NCBI GenBank assembly: GCA_934589155.1
Contig: CAKTNP010000005.1
Span: 62,001-126,000, forward strand
Origin: an uncultured Oscillospiraceae bacterium
Lineage (GTDB): Bacteria > Bacillota > Clostridia > Oscillospirales > Oscillospiraceae
Direction: 5' to 3'
DNA length: 64,000 nt
Position numbers and translations under genes: made by a program. A model generated the notes under the pieces. The model was not told the origin of the DNA and ran no database searches. It was given only the letters and a program-made list of their open reading frames with translations. Positions 42,560-51,398 of the stretch are shown piece by piece. Numbering within the stretch: position 1 is the stretch's first letter; every line of letters starts with the position of its first letter.

Positions 42560-43204
42560 ATGGAAGAATACCTGGTGCCCACGGCCTTTGGTGAGGCGGA
42601 ATTTGTGGAGAAAAAGTCCCGGTTTACGGGCCATCTGTGGCCGGTGGACACGGAGGAGGAGGCCCTGGCCCGCATCAAGGAAATGCGGGAAAAATACTGG
42701 GACGCCACCCACAATGTCTACGCCTATATTATAAAGGACGGCCCCACCCGGTTTTCCGACGACGGGGAGCCCGGCGGCACCGCCGGCATGCCCACCTTGC
42801 AGGTCCTGCAGCGGGAGAATTTATTCAACGTGTGCTGCGTGGTGACCCGGTGCTTCGGCGGGATCCTGCTGGGGGCCGGGGGCTTGGTCCGGGCCTACGC
42901 CAAGGGCACCAAGATCGCCGTGGACGCGGCGGGGATCTCCCAGAAGCGGGTCTGGTCCGTGATCTACCTGCCCTGCCCCTATTCCTATTATGAGCGGGTG
43001 AAGCTGGAAACGGCGGCCTTCGGCGGAATCATCCGGGATACCCAGTTCGGGGTGGATGTAGAGTTGGAAATTTTGACCCCGGTTATCCAAGCGGAGCCCT
43101 TTTTGAAGCGGCTCCTGGACCTGTCTGCCGGGACCATCGAGGGCCTTATTACTGGAGAGGAATACCGGGCCTTTCCGGTGAAGGAGCCGGTTATTACAGA
43201 GTAA
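42560..43204 (+). CDS. YigZ/IMPACT family protein
   Basis: 214 residues. The N-terminal UPF0029/IMPACT domain shows KSRFTGHLWPVDTEEEAL, THNVYAYI and the family hallmark FSDDGEPGGTAGMPTL near 65, followed by TRCFGGILLGAGGLVRAYA. The C-terminal part has the ferredoxin-like fold of this group. The biochemical role is poorly defined; the eukaryotic IMPACT protein regulates translation through GCN1. The ATG directly abuts the hflX stop (TGAATG), so translation is coupled. Confidence 0.88.
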   Translation: MEEYLVPTAFGEAEFVEKKSRFTGHLWPVDTEEEALARIKEMREKYWDATHNVYAYIIKDGPTRFSDDGEPGGTAGMPTLQVLQRENLFNVCCVVTRCFGGILLGAGGLVRAYAKGTKIAVDAAGISQKRVWSVIYLPCPYSYYERVKLETAAFGGIIRDTQFGVDVELEILTPVIQAEPFLKRLLDLSAGTIEGLITGEEYRAFPVKEPVITE

Positions 43205-43216
43205 GGAGGCGGCGCA

Positions 43217-44230
43217 ATGTCCATTCGTGAGATGCTGGAGCGGGAGGAACACACCAGGCTAGACCCCCGGGCGGCCTTTGCCGACGAGACCAAGGGCCGG
43301 CCCGTGGCCGAGGAACCCCGGGAGGACGACGTTCGGACCTGCTATCAGCGGGATACGGACCGGATTGTCCATAGCAAGTCCTTCCGGCGGCTCATGCACA
43401 AGACCCAGGTGTTTCTGCGGCCCGAGGGGGACCATTACAGGACCCGGATGACCCACACCCTGGAGGTGGCCCGGATTGCCCGGACCATTACCAGGGCCTT
43501 GTGGCTCAACGAGGATCTGACGGAGGCCATCGCCCTGGGCCACGACCTGGGCCATACCCCCTTTGGCCACGCCGGAGAGGTGGCCCTGACGGAGGTCATG
43601 GGCAAGAAATTCCGGCATAACGAGCAGTCCCTCCGGGTGGTGGACACCCTGGAGCGGGACGGCCAGGGTCTGAATCTGTGCTATGAGGTCCGCATGGGCA
43701 TCCTGGGCCACACGGGGGATTTCATTCCCGAGACCCTGGAGGGGCAGATCGTCCGGTATTCCGACCGGATCGCCTACATCAACCACGACATTGACGACGC
43801 CATCCGGGGTGGGATCCTGACCAATGATGACATTCCTGCCTCCATTGCGGAGGTCTTGGGCGCCACCCACCGGGACCGGATCAACACCCTGGTGACGGAT
43901 CTCATCCGTACTACCCAGGAGTCCGGCACCCTGCAGATGCAGGACCATGTGGCCAAGGCCATGGGGGACCTGCGGGAATTTATGTTTGAGCGGGTGTACC
44001 GGAACCCTAAGGCCAAGGGGGAGGAATCCAAGGCCCGGGCCATTCTGCAGGAGCTGTACCTCTATTACGTGAAGCACCCCGATGCCCTGCCGGAAGATTT
44101 CCAGCCCCAGCTCAGCTTTGATGGCATGGAGCGGGTGGTCTGCGACTATATTGCGGGAATGACGGATAAATATGCCATCCACAAATATTCGGAGCTGTTC
44201 ATTCCCGCGGCCTGGCAGGTCCGGGATTGA
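43217..44230 (+). CDS. dgt: Deoxyguanosinetriphosphate triphosphohydrolase-like HD protein
   Basis: 337 residues of the HD superfamily. It is likely to cleave dNTPs to deoxynucleosides and triphosphate. Metal ligands are visible in RMTHTLEVARIARTI near 76 and the HD motif ALGHDLGHTPFGHAGE near 102; SDRIAYINHDIDDAI near 182 carries the last Asp. The opening RTCYQRDTDRIVHSKSFRRLMHKTQVF part is typical. The ATG is behind AAGGAGG, 12 bp after the preceding gene. dNTP control next to primase is a common arrangement in Clostridia. Confidence 0.88.
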   Translation: MSIREMLEREEHTRLDPRAAFADETKGRPVAEEPREDDVRTCYQRDTDRIVHSKSFRRLMHKTQVFLRPEGDHYRTRMTHTLEVARIARTITRALWLNEDLTEAIALGHDLGHTPFGHAGEVALTEVMGKKFRHNEQSLRVVDTLERDGQGLNLCYEVRMGILGHTGDFIPETLEGQIVRYSDRIAYINHDIDDAIRGGILTNDDIPASIAEVLGATHRDRINTLVTDLIRTTQESGTLQMQDHVAKAMGDLREFMFERVYRNPKAKGEESKARAILQELYLYYVKHPDALPEDFQPQLSFDGMERVVCDYIAGMTDKYAIHKYSELFIPAAWQVRD

Positions 44231-44236
44231 CGAAAC

Positions 44237-44245
44237 TGCTATAAT
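44237..44245 (+). promoter_or_regulatory. Extended -10 promoter ahead of dnaG
   Basis: TGC directly followed by TATAAT (44240-44245), 25 bp before the dnaG start, with no good -35. This may give dnaG and the sigma genes separate transcription. Confidence 0.5.
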
Positions 44246-44270
44246 AAAAGAAAAAGCGAGGTGAACGCCC

Positions 44271-46013
44271 ATGCCCTTTCCTCCGTCCTTTATCGATGAG
44301 GTCATTGCCAAGAATCCCATTGAGGATGTGGTGGGCCAATATGTATCCATGACCCGGCGGGGCGGGAACCTCTTCGGCCTATGCCCCTTCCACGGGGAAA
44401 AGACCGCCTCCTTTTCCGTGGCCCCGGAGAAGGGGATCTTCTACTGCTTCGGCTGCCACAAGGGCGGCGGGGTCATCAACTTCATTATGGAGATCGAGGG
44501 CCTGAGCTACGGCGATGCCGTGCGATTCCTGGCCAAGCGGGCGGGCATCGAGGTGCCGGAGGACCCTCAGTATCAGAGCCGGTACAAGAAGCAGGAGCGG
44601 CTTTGGGCCCTGTCTAAGGAGGCCGCCCGGTTCTTCCACGAAAAGCTCTACGGCCCGGCAGGAGTCCAGGGCCTGGCCTACGCCCAGAAGCGGGGCCTGT
44701 CCCAGGGGACCCTTACCAGATTCGGCATCGGCTTCGCCCCGGACAGCTGGGACAGCCTGATGAACGCTATGAAGGCTAAGCACTATACCGAGGAGGAGCT
44801 GCTGGAGGCGGGCCTGGCGGTCCGTTCCCAGAAAAACAACCGGGTCTACGACCGGTTCCGGAATCGGCTCATGTTCCCCATCATCGATGTGCGGGGCAAT
44901 GTCATCGGCTTCGGCGGCCGGGTCATGGATGACTCCACCCCTAAATACCTGAACTCCCCGGAGACCATTATCTTCAACAAGCGAAAGAACCTGTTCGCCC
45001 TGAACATCGCCAAAAAGAGCAAGCAGGGCCGGATCATTTTGACCGAGGGCTACATGGACGCCATCGCCCTGCACCAGTATGGCTTTGACTGCGCCGTGGC
45101 CTCCCTGGGCACCAGCCTGACGGAGGAGCACGCCTCCATCCTCTCCCGGTACACCGAGCAGGTGGTCCTGATCTACGATGGGGACGAGGCCGGGCAGAAT
45201 GCCACCAAGCGTGCTCTGCCCATGCTGGAAAAGACAGGGCTTCAGGTCCGGGTCCTGCGGATGCAGGGGGCCAAGGATCCCGACGAATTCCTGCACAAAT
45301 TCGGCGCCGACCGGTTCCAGAACCTTCTGAACCAGGCGGAAAACCAGATGGAATACCGGCTGCAAAGCCTGAAACGAAAGTACGACCTGTCCCAGGACGA
45401 CCAGAAGGTGGCCTTTTTGAAGGACGCCGCCGATATGCTCTCCCAGGTCCCCAGCTCCGTGGAGCGGGAGGTCTACGGCACCCGGGCGGCGGAGGCCGCC
45501 GGGGTCACCTATGACGCCCTGCGGCTGGAGGTGGACAAGGCGGTCCGCCGCCGGAATAACCGGGAGAAAAAGAAACAGGAGAAGATCGATCTTGCCCCGG
45601 CGGAGGCCATGCAGCCCAAGTTCCGGGGGATCCGATACGATAATGTACGTTCCGCCGCGGCGGAGGAGACCCTGCTTGCCATGGCCCTGAAGGAACCGGC
45701 TCTGCTGGACCTGACTCTGGGCCTGAGCCCGGAGGAATTCTCCGTGGACCTGTTCGGCCGGGTCTTCACCCAGCTTCGGGACCGGCACCGGGAGGGCCTG
45801 GCCGTGAGCCTGGGGGCCCTGGAGGGTCTGAGCCCGGAGGAGACCTCCCACATGGCCGCCGTGAGCCAGAAGGACCTGGGGCCCGTCAGCGAGGAGGCCT
45901 TCCGGGACTGCGTTGCCGCCATTCGCCGGGAATACCGCCTGACTCACGCCAGCTCTCTGGATGAAATGATGGCGATCCGGGAACAAATGAAAGAGAGAAA
46001 AAGATATCAATGA
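44271..46013 (+). CDS. dnaG: DNA primase
   Basis: 580 residues. It synthesises RNA primers at the replication fork. The N-terminal zinc-binding domain has CPFHGEKTASFSV and FYCFGCHKGG (residues 40-67). The TOPRIM catalytic core has LTEGYMDAIALHQYG near 258 and IYDGDEAGQNATKR near 304. The C-terminal part is the DnaB-binding region. The ATG follows GAGGTGAACGCCC. Its stop overlaps the start of the following sigma gene (ATGA), the macromolecular-synthesis operon layout of bacteria. Confidence 0.96.
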   Translation: MPFPPSFIDEVIAKNPIEDVVGQYVSMTRRGGNLFGLCPFHGEKTASFSVAPEKGIFYCFGCHKGGGVINFIMEIEGLSYGDAVRFLAKRAGIEVPEDPQYQSRYKKQERLWALSKEAARFFHEKLYGPAGVQGLAYAQKRGLSQGTLTRFGIGFAPDSWDSLMNAMKAKHYTEEELLEAGLAVRSQKNNRVYDRFRNRLMFPIIDVRGNVIGFGGRVMDDSTPKYLNSPETIIFNKRKNLFALNIAKKSKQGRIILTEGYMDAIALHQYGFDCAVASLGTSLTEEHASILSRYTEQVVLIYDGDEAGQNATKRALPMLEKTGLQVRVLRMQGAKDPDEFLHKFGADRFQNLLNQAENQMEYRLQSLKRKYDLSQDDQKVAFLKDAADMLSQVPSSVEREVYGTRAAEAAGVTYDALRLEVDKAVRRRNNREKKKQEKIDLAPAEAMQPKFRGIRYDNVRSAAAEETLLAMALKEPALLDLTLGLSPEEFSVDLFGRVFTQLRDRHREGLAVSLGALEGLSPEETSHMAAVSQKDLGPVSEEAFRDCVAAIRREYRLTHASSLDEMMAIREQMKERKRYQ

Positions 46014-46927
46014 CGACTGAAAACCGGACCCCTCTGGAAGAGGAGGATTCCCGGCCCCAGGTGGACCGGGAGGAAAAGAAGGCCGACGCCGCCGAGAGCC
46101 AGACCGACGACGGCGTTCGCCAATACCTGAAAGAGATCCGCCAATATCCCCTTCTGACCCCCCAGGAGGAGCGGGAGCTGGCCATTCGCTGCGCCGGCGG
46201 GGACGAGGACGCCATCCGGAAAATGGTCAACAGCAACCTGCGGCTGGTGGTGTCCGTGGCCAAGGAATACGCGGGCCGGGGGGTACCGCTGCTGGACCTG
46301 ATCCAGGAGGGCTCCATTGGCCTTCTTGTGGCAGCCAAGAAATTTGACTACACCATGGACACCCGTTTTTCCACTTATGCAACCAAGTGGATCCGCCAGG
46401 GCGTCACCCGGTGCCTCTACAACCATGGGGGCATCATCCGGATCCCCGTCCACACGGCGGAAAAGGTCCGGAAAGTGACCGCCGCCAAGGCGTCCTTCCA
46501 GCAGGCCGAGGGCCGGGAGCCTACGGAGGAGGAGCTGGCGGAGGCTACAGGTCTGGCCCCGGAGCGGATCAAGAAATATGAGAACCTGAATGCGGAGACC
46601 TGTTCTCTGGACAGCCCCACGGGGGAGCAGGAGGACGGCACCATGGGGGACCTTTTGGCCAACGCCGCGGCGGAGGAGCCTCAGGCGGAACTGGTGCGGA
46701 CGGAAATGACCAAGCTCATGGACGAGCTTCTGCAAAAGCTCACGGAGCGCCAGCAGAAGGTCCTGCGGCTCCACTTCGGCATGGAGGACGGCACCTGCCA
46801 CTCTCTGGAGGAGATCGGCAGGGAGTTGGGCATTTCCAAGGAGCGGACCCGGCAGATCGAGCGCCAGGCCATGGATCGGCTGCAGAAGCTGGGTGCGTCC
46901 TATGGATTGGAGGACTTTTTGGAATGA
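46010..46927 (+). CDS. SigA-like sigma-70 factor without region 1.1 (group 2 type)
   Basis: 305 residues. Region 1.2 begins near 33 (DDGVRQYLKEIRQYPLL). Region 2 is complete, with LDLIQEGSIGLLVA, FSTYATKWIRQGVTRCL and IIRIPVHTAEK. Region 3 and region 4.2 (ISKERTRQIERQAMDRL) are also present. It lacks the roughly 100-residue N-terminus of the rpoD product, and its -10-reading helix differs (GVTRCLYNHGG instead of [11 protein letters not shown]). It occupies the dnaG-adjacent site where rpoD normally sits. Probably an alternative or group 2 sigma factor with related promoter preference. It overlaps dnaG and the next gene by 4 bp each. Confidence 0.9.
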   Translation: MTTENRTPLEEEDSRPQVDREEKKADAAESQTDDGVRQYLKEIRQYPLLTPQEERELAIRCAGGDEDAIRKMVNSNLRLVVSVAKEYAGRGVPLLDLIQEGSIGLLVAAKKFDYTMDTRFSTYATKWIRQGVTRCLYNHGGIIRIPVHTAEKVRKVTAAKASFQQAEGREPTEEELAEATGLAPERIKKYENLNAETCSLDSPTGEQEDGTMGDLLANAAAEEPQAELVRTEMTKLMDELLQKLTERQQKVLRLHFGMEDGTCHSLEEIGRELGISKERTRQIERQAMDRLQKLGASYGLEDFLE

Positions 46928-47994
46928 GGGATCTGGATCTGGAATTTGACTTTTCCGAGGACCGGGAACGGTTCCCGGAGTTAAAGCATTTGCGGAAGGG
47001 AGATACGGTCCGACTGGAACAGCTGCTTCTGTGGCTCGGCGACCGTCCGGAGGAAGAGGCGGAGGCGGCGGCCCTGGAGCTGGAGCGCCGGGGCGTGGAC
47101 CTGGACGTATCCGCTTATCGGCGTGCCGGTGCCTCCGGTGCCGCCGCCCAGCGCCTGGACCGGGAAGCGGCCCTGGCCGCTGAGGGCCGACTGGAGGAAT
47201 TGGGACCGGAGGACCCTCTGACCATGACCCTGGCGGAGTATGGAGAGCTGCCCCGGCTCTCCGAGACCAGAGCGGAGGAACTCTGGGACCGTTTACGGAA
47301 CGGCGAGGACCAATGGGCCGAGACCCTGACCACGGGCTGCCTTGCCCTGGTAGGGGAGCTGGCCAAGGCCATGACAGGCAAGGGCGTTTTGCTTCTGGAT
47401 CTCATGCAGGAGGGCTCTCTCAGCCTGTGGCAGACGGTGACGGAGGCCCGGGCAGAGCGATTCCTTCCGGTGGCCCGACGGCGGGTGACCCAGGCCATGG
47501 CCCGGCAGATCCTGCGGCAGGCTCTGGCGGACCACGCCGGTGAAGATCTGGCCCGGCAGATGGAGGCCTACCGGAAGGCCGCGGTGAGCCTGATGAAAAA
47601 GTTGGGCCGCACCCCCTCCAACGAGGAGATCGCAGCGGAGCTGCATCTGACCCCGGAGCAAACCTCCTCGTTGGAGCAGCTGACCCGAGATGCGGTGAAG
47701 AACCCCAAGAAGAAGGACGAGGCCCCCAAGGAGTCGGACCCTGAAGAGGAGGCCCCTGTGGAGGACTCCGCCTACTTTGCCCTCCGGACCCGGGTGGAGG
47801 ACCTGCTGGACCGGCTGGACGAGACGGACCGAAAGATCCTGATTCTGCGCTTCGGCCTGGATGGAAAATCGCCGAGAAGCGACGAGGAGATCCTGGCCCA
47901 GACGGGTCTGACGGAGGAAGAGCTCCACCGCCGGGAGGCCGGGGCCCTGGCGGCCCTGCGGACGGAGGAAAACCGGGAAGATTCCGGAGATTGA
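46924..47994 (+). CDS. Degenerate sigma-70 paralog, possible sigma cofactor or antagonist
   Basis: 356 residues, coupled to the preceding sigma gene through an ATGA overlap. Alignment by eye to the rpoD product gives: residues 1-70 resembling region 1.1; DPLTMTLAEYGELPRLSE (97-114) matching region 1.2; GVLLLDLMQEGSLSLWQ near 155 matching region 2.2; a region 3-like block (205-255); an acidic-Lys linker (258-282); and a region 4-like block (285-350). The promoter-melting stretch YATWWIRQ is replaced by LPVARRRVTQ, and the region 4.2 recognition helix is eroded. It probably no longer reads promoters alone, but could still bind core polymerase. Its function is unknown. Confidence 0.75.
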   Translation: MRDLDLEFDFSEDRERFPELKHLRKGDTVRLEQLLLWLGDRPEEEAEAAALELERRGVDLDVSAYRRAGASGAAAQRLDREAALAAEGRLEELGPEDPLTMTLAEYGELPRLSETRAEELWDRLRNGEDQWAETLTTGCLALVGELAKAMTGKGVLLLDLMQEGSLSLWQTVTEARAERFLPVARRRVTQAMARQILRQALADHAGEDLARQMEAYRKAAVSLMKKLGRTPSNEEIAAELHLTPEQTSSLEQLTRDAVKNPKKKDEAPKESDPEEEAPVEDSAYFALRTRVEDLLDRLDETDRKILILRFGLDGKSPRSDEEILAQTGLTEEELHRREAGALAALRTEENREDSGD

Positions 47995-48019
47995 CAAACG
48001 GGACCTTATGGTATAGAAT
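47991..48019 (+). promoter_or_regulatory. Strong vegetative promoter of acpP
   Basis: Consensus TTGACA (47991-47996), 17-bp spacer, TAGAAT (48014-48019). It overlaps the stop codon of the preceding gene. Confidence 0.85.
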
Positions 48020-48061
48020 GGCACTGTGTGTGAACACGAAACCAAATAGGGGGAATCCTAT

Positions 48062-48286
48062 ATGTTTGAAAAACTCAGAGATTATGTTTCCCGCCAGTTG
48101 GAGATCCCTGCGGAGCAGATCACCCGGGACACCACTTTCGAGACCCTGGGCGTGGACTCTCTGGATATTGTGGAGATGATCACCGACCTGGAGGATGAGC
48201 TGGGTGTGGAGCTGGTGCTGGAAGAGGCCGGCCAGATTACCACCGTGGGCGAAATGGCGGACTTCATCGAGTCCCGCATGGGCTAA
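48062..48286 (+). CDS. acpP: Acyl carrier protein
   Basis: 74 residues, very acidic. It carries acyl chains on a 4'-phosphopantetheine attached to Ser in the GVDSLDIVEMI motif (Ser at about 37) during fatty acid synthesis. The rest, including LEDELGVEL and the C-terminal helix, fits the four-helix ACP fold. The start ATG is behind AGGGGGAATCCTAT. It has its own strong promoter and lies between the sigma genes and the SRP RNA. No fab genes are nearby. Confidence 0.94.
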   Translation: MFEKLRDYVSRQLEIPAEQITRDTTFETLGVDSLDIVEMITDLEDELGVELVLEEAGQITTVGEMADFIESRMG

Positions 48287-48316
48287 GTTTCTTACAATCG
48301 AATTGCCTTGTGCAAG

Positions 48317-48619
48317 CGGCCGGCTTGTAACAAGGTCGCACTAGTCGGGGAGCTAGCGGTGCCCTGTACCTGCAACCCGCTACAGCAGGGATGAATTCCC
48401 ACACCCGGGCTTGCCCAGTGCCGTCTGGCCTGCGTAAGCAGCGCTGAAGAACCGGTCTTACGCAACGAGATCCCGTGAACCATGTCAGGTGGGGAACCAA
48501 GCAGCATTAAGCGGATCGTCTCGTGTGCCGTGAGGTTGCCGTTTCCGAGCTGGCTGCGCGGGTATCGGGTATTGCGCCTGTTCAAATGTGGGTGTGCGAT
48601 CTTGTTATGAGCCGGCCCG
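48317..48619 (+). ncRNA. ffs: Signal recognition particle RNA, large bacterial type
   Basis: About 300 nt. The 5' Alu-type domain contains CGGGGAGCTAGCGGTGCCCT, closely matching B. subtilis scRNA. The conserved domain IV is seen as CCATGTCAGGTGGGGAACC, followed by AAGCAGCATTAAG near 48480-48512. The ends pair with each other over more than 20 bp (about 48317-48341 with about 48592-48618), which sets the limits, and TTTT follows the closing helix. With Ffh it targets nascent membrane and secreted proteins. A TACAAT at 48293-48298 could be its -10 element, but no good -35 was found. dnaX follows, as in many Firmicutes. End positions are accurate to a few bases. Confidence 0.93.
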
Positions 48620-48642
48620 TTTTATGGAGAAAGGAGGGGCCT

Positions 48643-50271
48643 ATGTACCAAGCCCTGTATCGGAAATACCGGCCCCAGACCTTTGACGACGTGGTGGGTC
48701 AGGAGGGAGTCTCCCGGACCCTGAAAACCCAGCTTCTGACGGGGCACCTGGGCCACGCCTACCTGTTTACAGGTTCCCGTGGCACCGGCAAGACCAGCTG
48801 CGCCCGGATCCTGGCCAAGGCCGTAAACTGTCTGCACCCGGTGGACGGCAACCCCTGCAACGTATGCGAGGCCTGCCGGGCCATTGATGCCGGCTCCTGT
48901 ATGGATGTTCTGGAGATCGACGCCGCCTCCAACAACGGCGTGGACAATGTCCGGGACCTGCGGGACGACGCGGTGTATACCCCTTCCCAGGTGAAGACCC
49001 GGGTGTATATCATCGACGAGGTCCATATGCTGTCCTTGTCGGCCTTCAACGCTCTTTTGAAGATCGTGGAGGAGCCGCCGGAGCATCTGCTCTTCATTCT
49101 GGCCACCACGGAGCTTCACAAGGTTCCGGCCACCATCCTGTCCCGGTGCCAGCGGTTTTCCTTCCGCCGCCTGAGCCAGGAGGATATTGCGGGACGGCTC
49201 CACTATATCGCCTATCAGGAGGGCATCGAGGCCGAGGACGCCGCGGTGCAGCTTCTGGCCCGGCTGGCCGACGGCGGCATGCGGGACGGCATCAGCCTTT
49301 TGGACCAGTGTGCCACCGCCGCCGACGGGAAACTGACCCTGGACGCGGTCTATGGCTGCCTGGGCCTGGCGGGAGAGCGGAAGACCGCAGAGCTTATGGA
49401 CGCCGTGGCCCGGCAGGATACCAAAACGGCTCTGGAGATCTTCGACAAACTCTACGGCGACGGCAAGGACGTGGCGGCCCTTCTGGACGAGATGTGCACC
49501 CTGACCCGGGACCTTCTGATCCTGAAAACGGCTCCCGGCGCCGCCAAGAGTCTTCTGTCCGGCACCTGTACCGAGGAGGAGATCCGGGACCTGGAGAAGA
49601 AATTCTCCCCTGGAGAGCTGACCCGGATTCTCCGGACCATCCAGGATACGGCGGCGGGCTTCAGCAAAAGCGCCAGCCGCCGGATGGACGGGGAGTTGTG
49701 CCTCATCGATCTGTGCGACCCCCGGCTGCGGCTGGACGCGGATTCCATCAATGCCCGGCTCAGCCGGTTGGAAGAGAAGATCGCCGCAGGAGATTTTGCG
49801 GTGAAAGCCGTTCCGGCGGCGCAGCCCGTGCCGGAGGATGGGGACGAGGACCGGCCGCCCTTTCCGGACGATGCCGACGCACCCTGGGCGGGGCAGGAGA
49901 CCCCTGAGGCCCAGTCGGAGGATCCGGCCCGGGATGTGCCCGTGGATTTCTGGCCGGAATTGGTGAGCCGTCTGCGGACGGAGCTGAAAATGCCCGCCCG
50001 GGGCTTCTTTGCGGCAACTCCCAACGCCCCGGTCCAGGGAAAGCTCCGGGGCGATACTCTGCTGCTCATCTGCGGCTCCAGCTTTTCTCAGGAGGTCGTT
50101 GGGGAGCGGTCCGTGCTGGACGTGGTCTCCGCCAAGGCCTCGGCCTTGCTGGGCCGGCCCGTACGGGCTCAGGCCGTGGATCGAAACCGGCAGGCAGATG
50201 CAAACGCAAACTTCAGTGAGCTTCTGTCCTTTGGACAGGCCCACAGTGATGTGATCAAAATCAAGGAATAA
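48643..50271 (+). CDS. dnaX: DNA polymerase III subunit gamma/tau
   Basis: 542 residues from the ATG at 48643 behind AAGGAGG; an upstream frame reads through the SRP RNA and is rejected. It is the clamp-loader ATPase that organises the replisome. Seen: YRKYRPQTFDDVVGQ at the start, Walker A GSRGTGKTSCARILA near 45, the zinc module CNVCEACRAIDAGSC near 74, Walker B IDEVHMLS near 125, sensor ATTELHKVP near 160 and RCQRFSFRRL. The C-terminal part (about 360-542) is the variable tau-like region. It is followed closely by ybaB and recR. Confidence 0.96.
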   Translation: MYQALYRKYRPQTFDDVVGQEGVSRTLKTQLLTGHLGHAYLFTGSRGTGKTSCARILAKAVNCLHPVDGNPCNVCEACRAIDAGSCMDVLEIDAASNNGVDNVRDLRDDAVYTPSQVKTRVYIIDEVHMLSLSAFNALLKIVEEPPEHLLFILATTELHKVPATILSRCQRFSFRRLSQEDIAGRLHYIAYQEGIEAEDAAVQLLARLADGGMRDGISLLDQCATAADGKLTLDAVYGCLGLAGERKTAELMDAVARQDTKTALEIFDKLYGDGKDVAALLDEMCTLTRDLLILKTAPGAAKSLLSGTCTEEEIRDLEKKFSPGELTRILRTIQDTAAGFSKSASRRMDGELCLIDLCDPRLRLDADSINARLSRLEEKIAAGDFAVKAVPAAQPVPEDGDEDRPPFPDDADAPWAGQETPEAQSEDPARDVPVDFWPELVSRLRTELKMPARGFFAATPNAPVQGKLRGDTLLLICGSSFSQEVVGERSVLDVVSAKASALLGRPVRAQAVDRNRQADANANFSELLSFGQAHSDVIKIKE

Positions 50272-50283
50272 GGAGATTTGAAC

Positions 50284-50628
50284 ATGGCAAAAGGTGGATT
50301 TCGGGGCGGTATGGGTGGCATGAACCAGGCCGCAATGATGAAGCAGGCCCAGAAAATGCAGCAGGAAATGATGAAAATGCAGGAGGAGATGGAGAACAAG
50401 CAGTACTCCGCCTCCGCCGGCGGCGGTATGGTCACCGCGGCGGTCAATGGCAAGCATGAGGTGGTGTCCCTGACCGTGAAGCCCGAGGCCGTGGATCCCG
50501 ACGACGTGGAAATGCTCCAGGATATGATCATTGCCGCCGTGAATGAGGCCATGCGGACGGCGGACACCGATGCGGCCAACAATATGTCCCGGCTCACCGG
50601 CGGCCTGAATCTGGGCGGCCTGTTCTGA
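50284..50628 (+). CDS. YbaB/EbfC family nucleoid-associated protein
   Basis: 114 residues. The N-terminus is Gly/Met-rich ([20 protein letters not shown]), followed by a helix rich in Met, Gln and Lys, then the conserved beta core [25 protein letters not shown] and the final helix [11 protein letters not shown]. Homologues form dimers that bind DNA without strong sequence preference. The ATG at 50284 follows AAGGAG. Its position between dnaX and recR is the classical one. Confidence 0.93.
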   Translation: MAKGGFRGGMGGMNQAAMMKQAQKMQQEMMKMQEEMENKQYSASAGGGMVTAAVNGKHEVVSLTVKPEAVDPDDVEMLQDMIIAAVNEAMRTADTDAANNMSRLTGGLNLGGLF

Positions 50629-50641
50629 TCGGAGCGGAACA

Positions 50642-51241
50642 ATGCAGCTTTTTCCCGCCGCATTGGAGCGGCTGACGGAACAATTCGGGCGGCTGCCCGG
50701 CATCGGCGGCAAGACTGCCCAGCGGCTGGCCTTTCACGTGCTGTCTTTGAGCCAAGAGGATGCCGAGACCTTTGCTCAGGCCATTCTGGATGCCAAGCGC
50801 TCGGTAAAGACCTGTCCTGTGTGCCAGAACCTGACGGATCAGGATCTGTGTCCCCTCTGCGCCGATGAGCGTCGGGATCACAGCGTGATCTGCGTAGTGG
50901 CCGAGCCTAAGGACGTGATCGCCATGGAGCGAGCCCGGGAGTACAATGGGGTATATCATGTGCTCCACGGCGTGATATCTCCCCTGAACCATATGGGTCC
51001 CGATGACATTCGGGTTCGGGAACTTCTCTCCCGGGTGGCTCAGGGCGGAGTCCAGGAGGTCATTATGGCAACCAATCCCGATACCGAGGGCGAGGCCACG
51101 GCCATGTATATTTCCCGACTCCTGCGGGCCCTTGGGGTGAAGGTGACCCGGCTGGCCTATGGCATCCCTGTGGGCAGTCAACTGGAATACGCCGACGAGG
51201 TGACCCTGACTCGGGCTCTGGAGGGCCGAAAAGAGATCTAA
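50642..51241 (+). CDS. recR: Recombination protein RecR
   Basis: 199 residues. RecR helps RecF and RecO load RecA on gapped DNA. The N-terminal helix-hairpin-helix ([20 protein letters not shown]), the zinc finger [16 protein letters not shown] (about 59-74), the TOPRIM start [15 protein letters not shown], and the C-terminal Walker-B-like [20 protein letters not shown] are all seen. It is the last gene of the dnaX-ybaB-recR group. Confidence 0.96.
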   Translation: MQLFPAALERLTEQFGRLPGIGGKTAQRLAFHVLSLSQEDAETFAQAILDAKRSVKTCPVCQNLTDQDLCPLCADERRDHSVICVVAEPKDVIAMERAREYNGVYHVLHGVISPLNHMGPDDIRVRELLSRVAQGGVQEVIMATNPDTEGEATAMYISRLLRALGVKVTRLAYGIPVGSQLEYADEVTLTRALEGRKEI

Positions 51242-51251
51242 ATGGAAAACC

Positions 51252-51299
51252 ACCGCCCGGAAACATCGATTTTCGATGCTCCGGGCGGTACTCTTTCTT
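51252..51299 (+). terminator. Terminator after recR
   Basis: A 10-bp outer stem ACCGCCCGGA (51252-51261) with TCCGGGCGGT (51280-51289), an inner ATCGA/TCGAT-type stem, and a CTCTTTCTT tail. Confidence 0.75.
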
Positions 51300-51336
51300 C
51301 AAAAAGCGGGTGCAAACTGAAGTTTGCACCCGCTTT
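51297..51336 (-). terminator. Terminator after the fakA-like gene
   Basis: A perfect 16-bp stem (51303-51318 with 51321-51336), followed by TT and more Ts on the minus strand. Confidence 0.9.
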
Positions 51337-51398
51337 GTATAAGCATTCTGCCTGGCCGGTTTTTGCTTGTCTGACCGGAGGCTTCGAAAAACCGCAGC

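Noticed and set aside
48523..48642. N-terminal extension of DnaX
   Set aside because: The extra codons run through the SRP RNA. The ATG at 48643 has a strong ribosome binding site and gives the conserved N-terminus.
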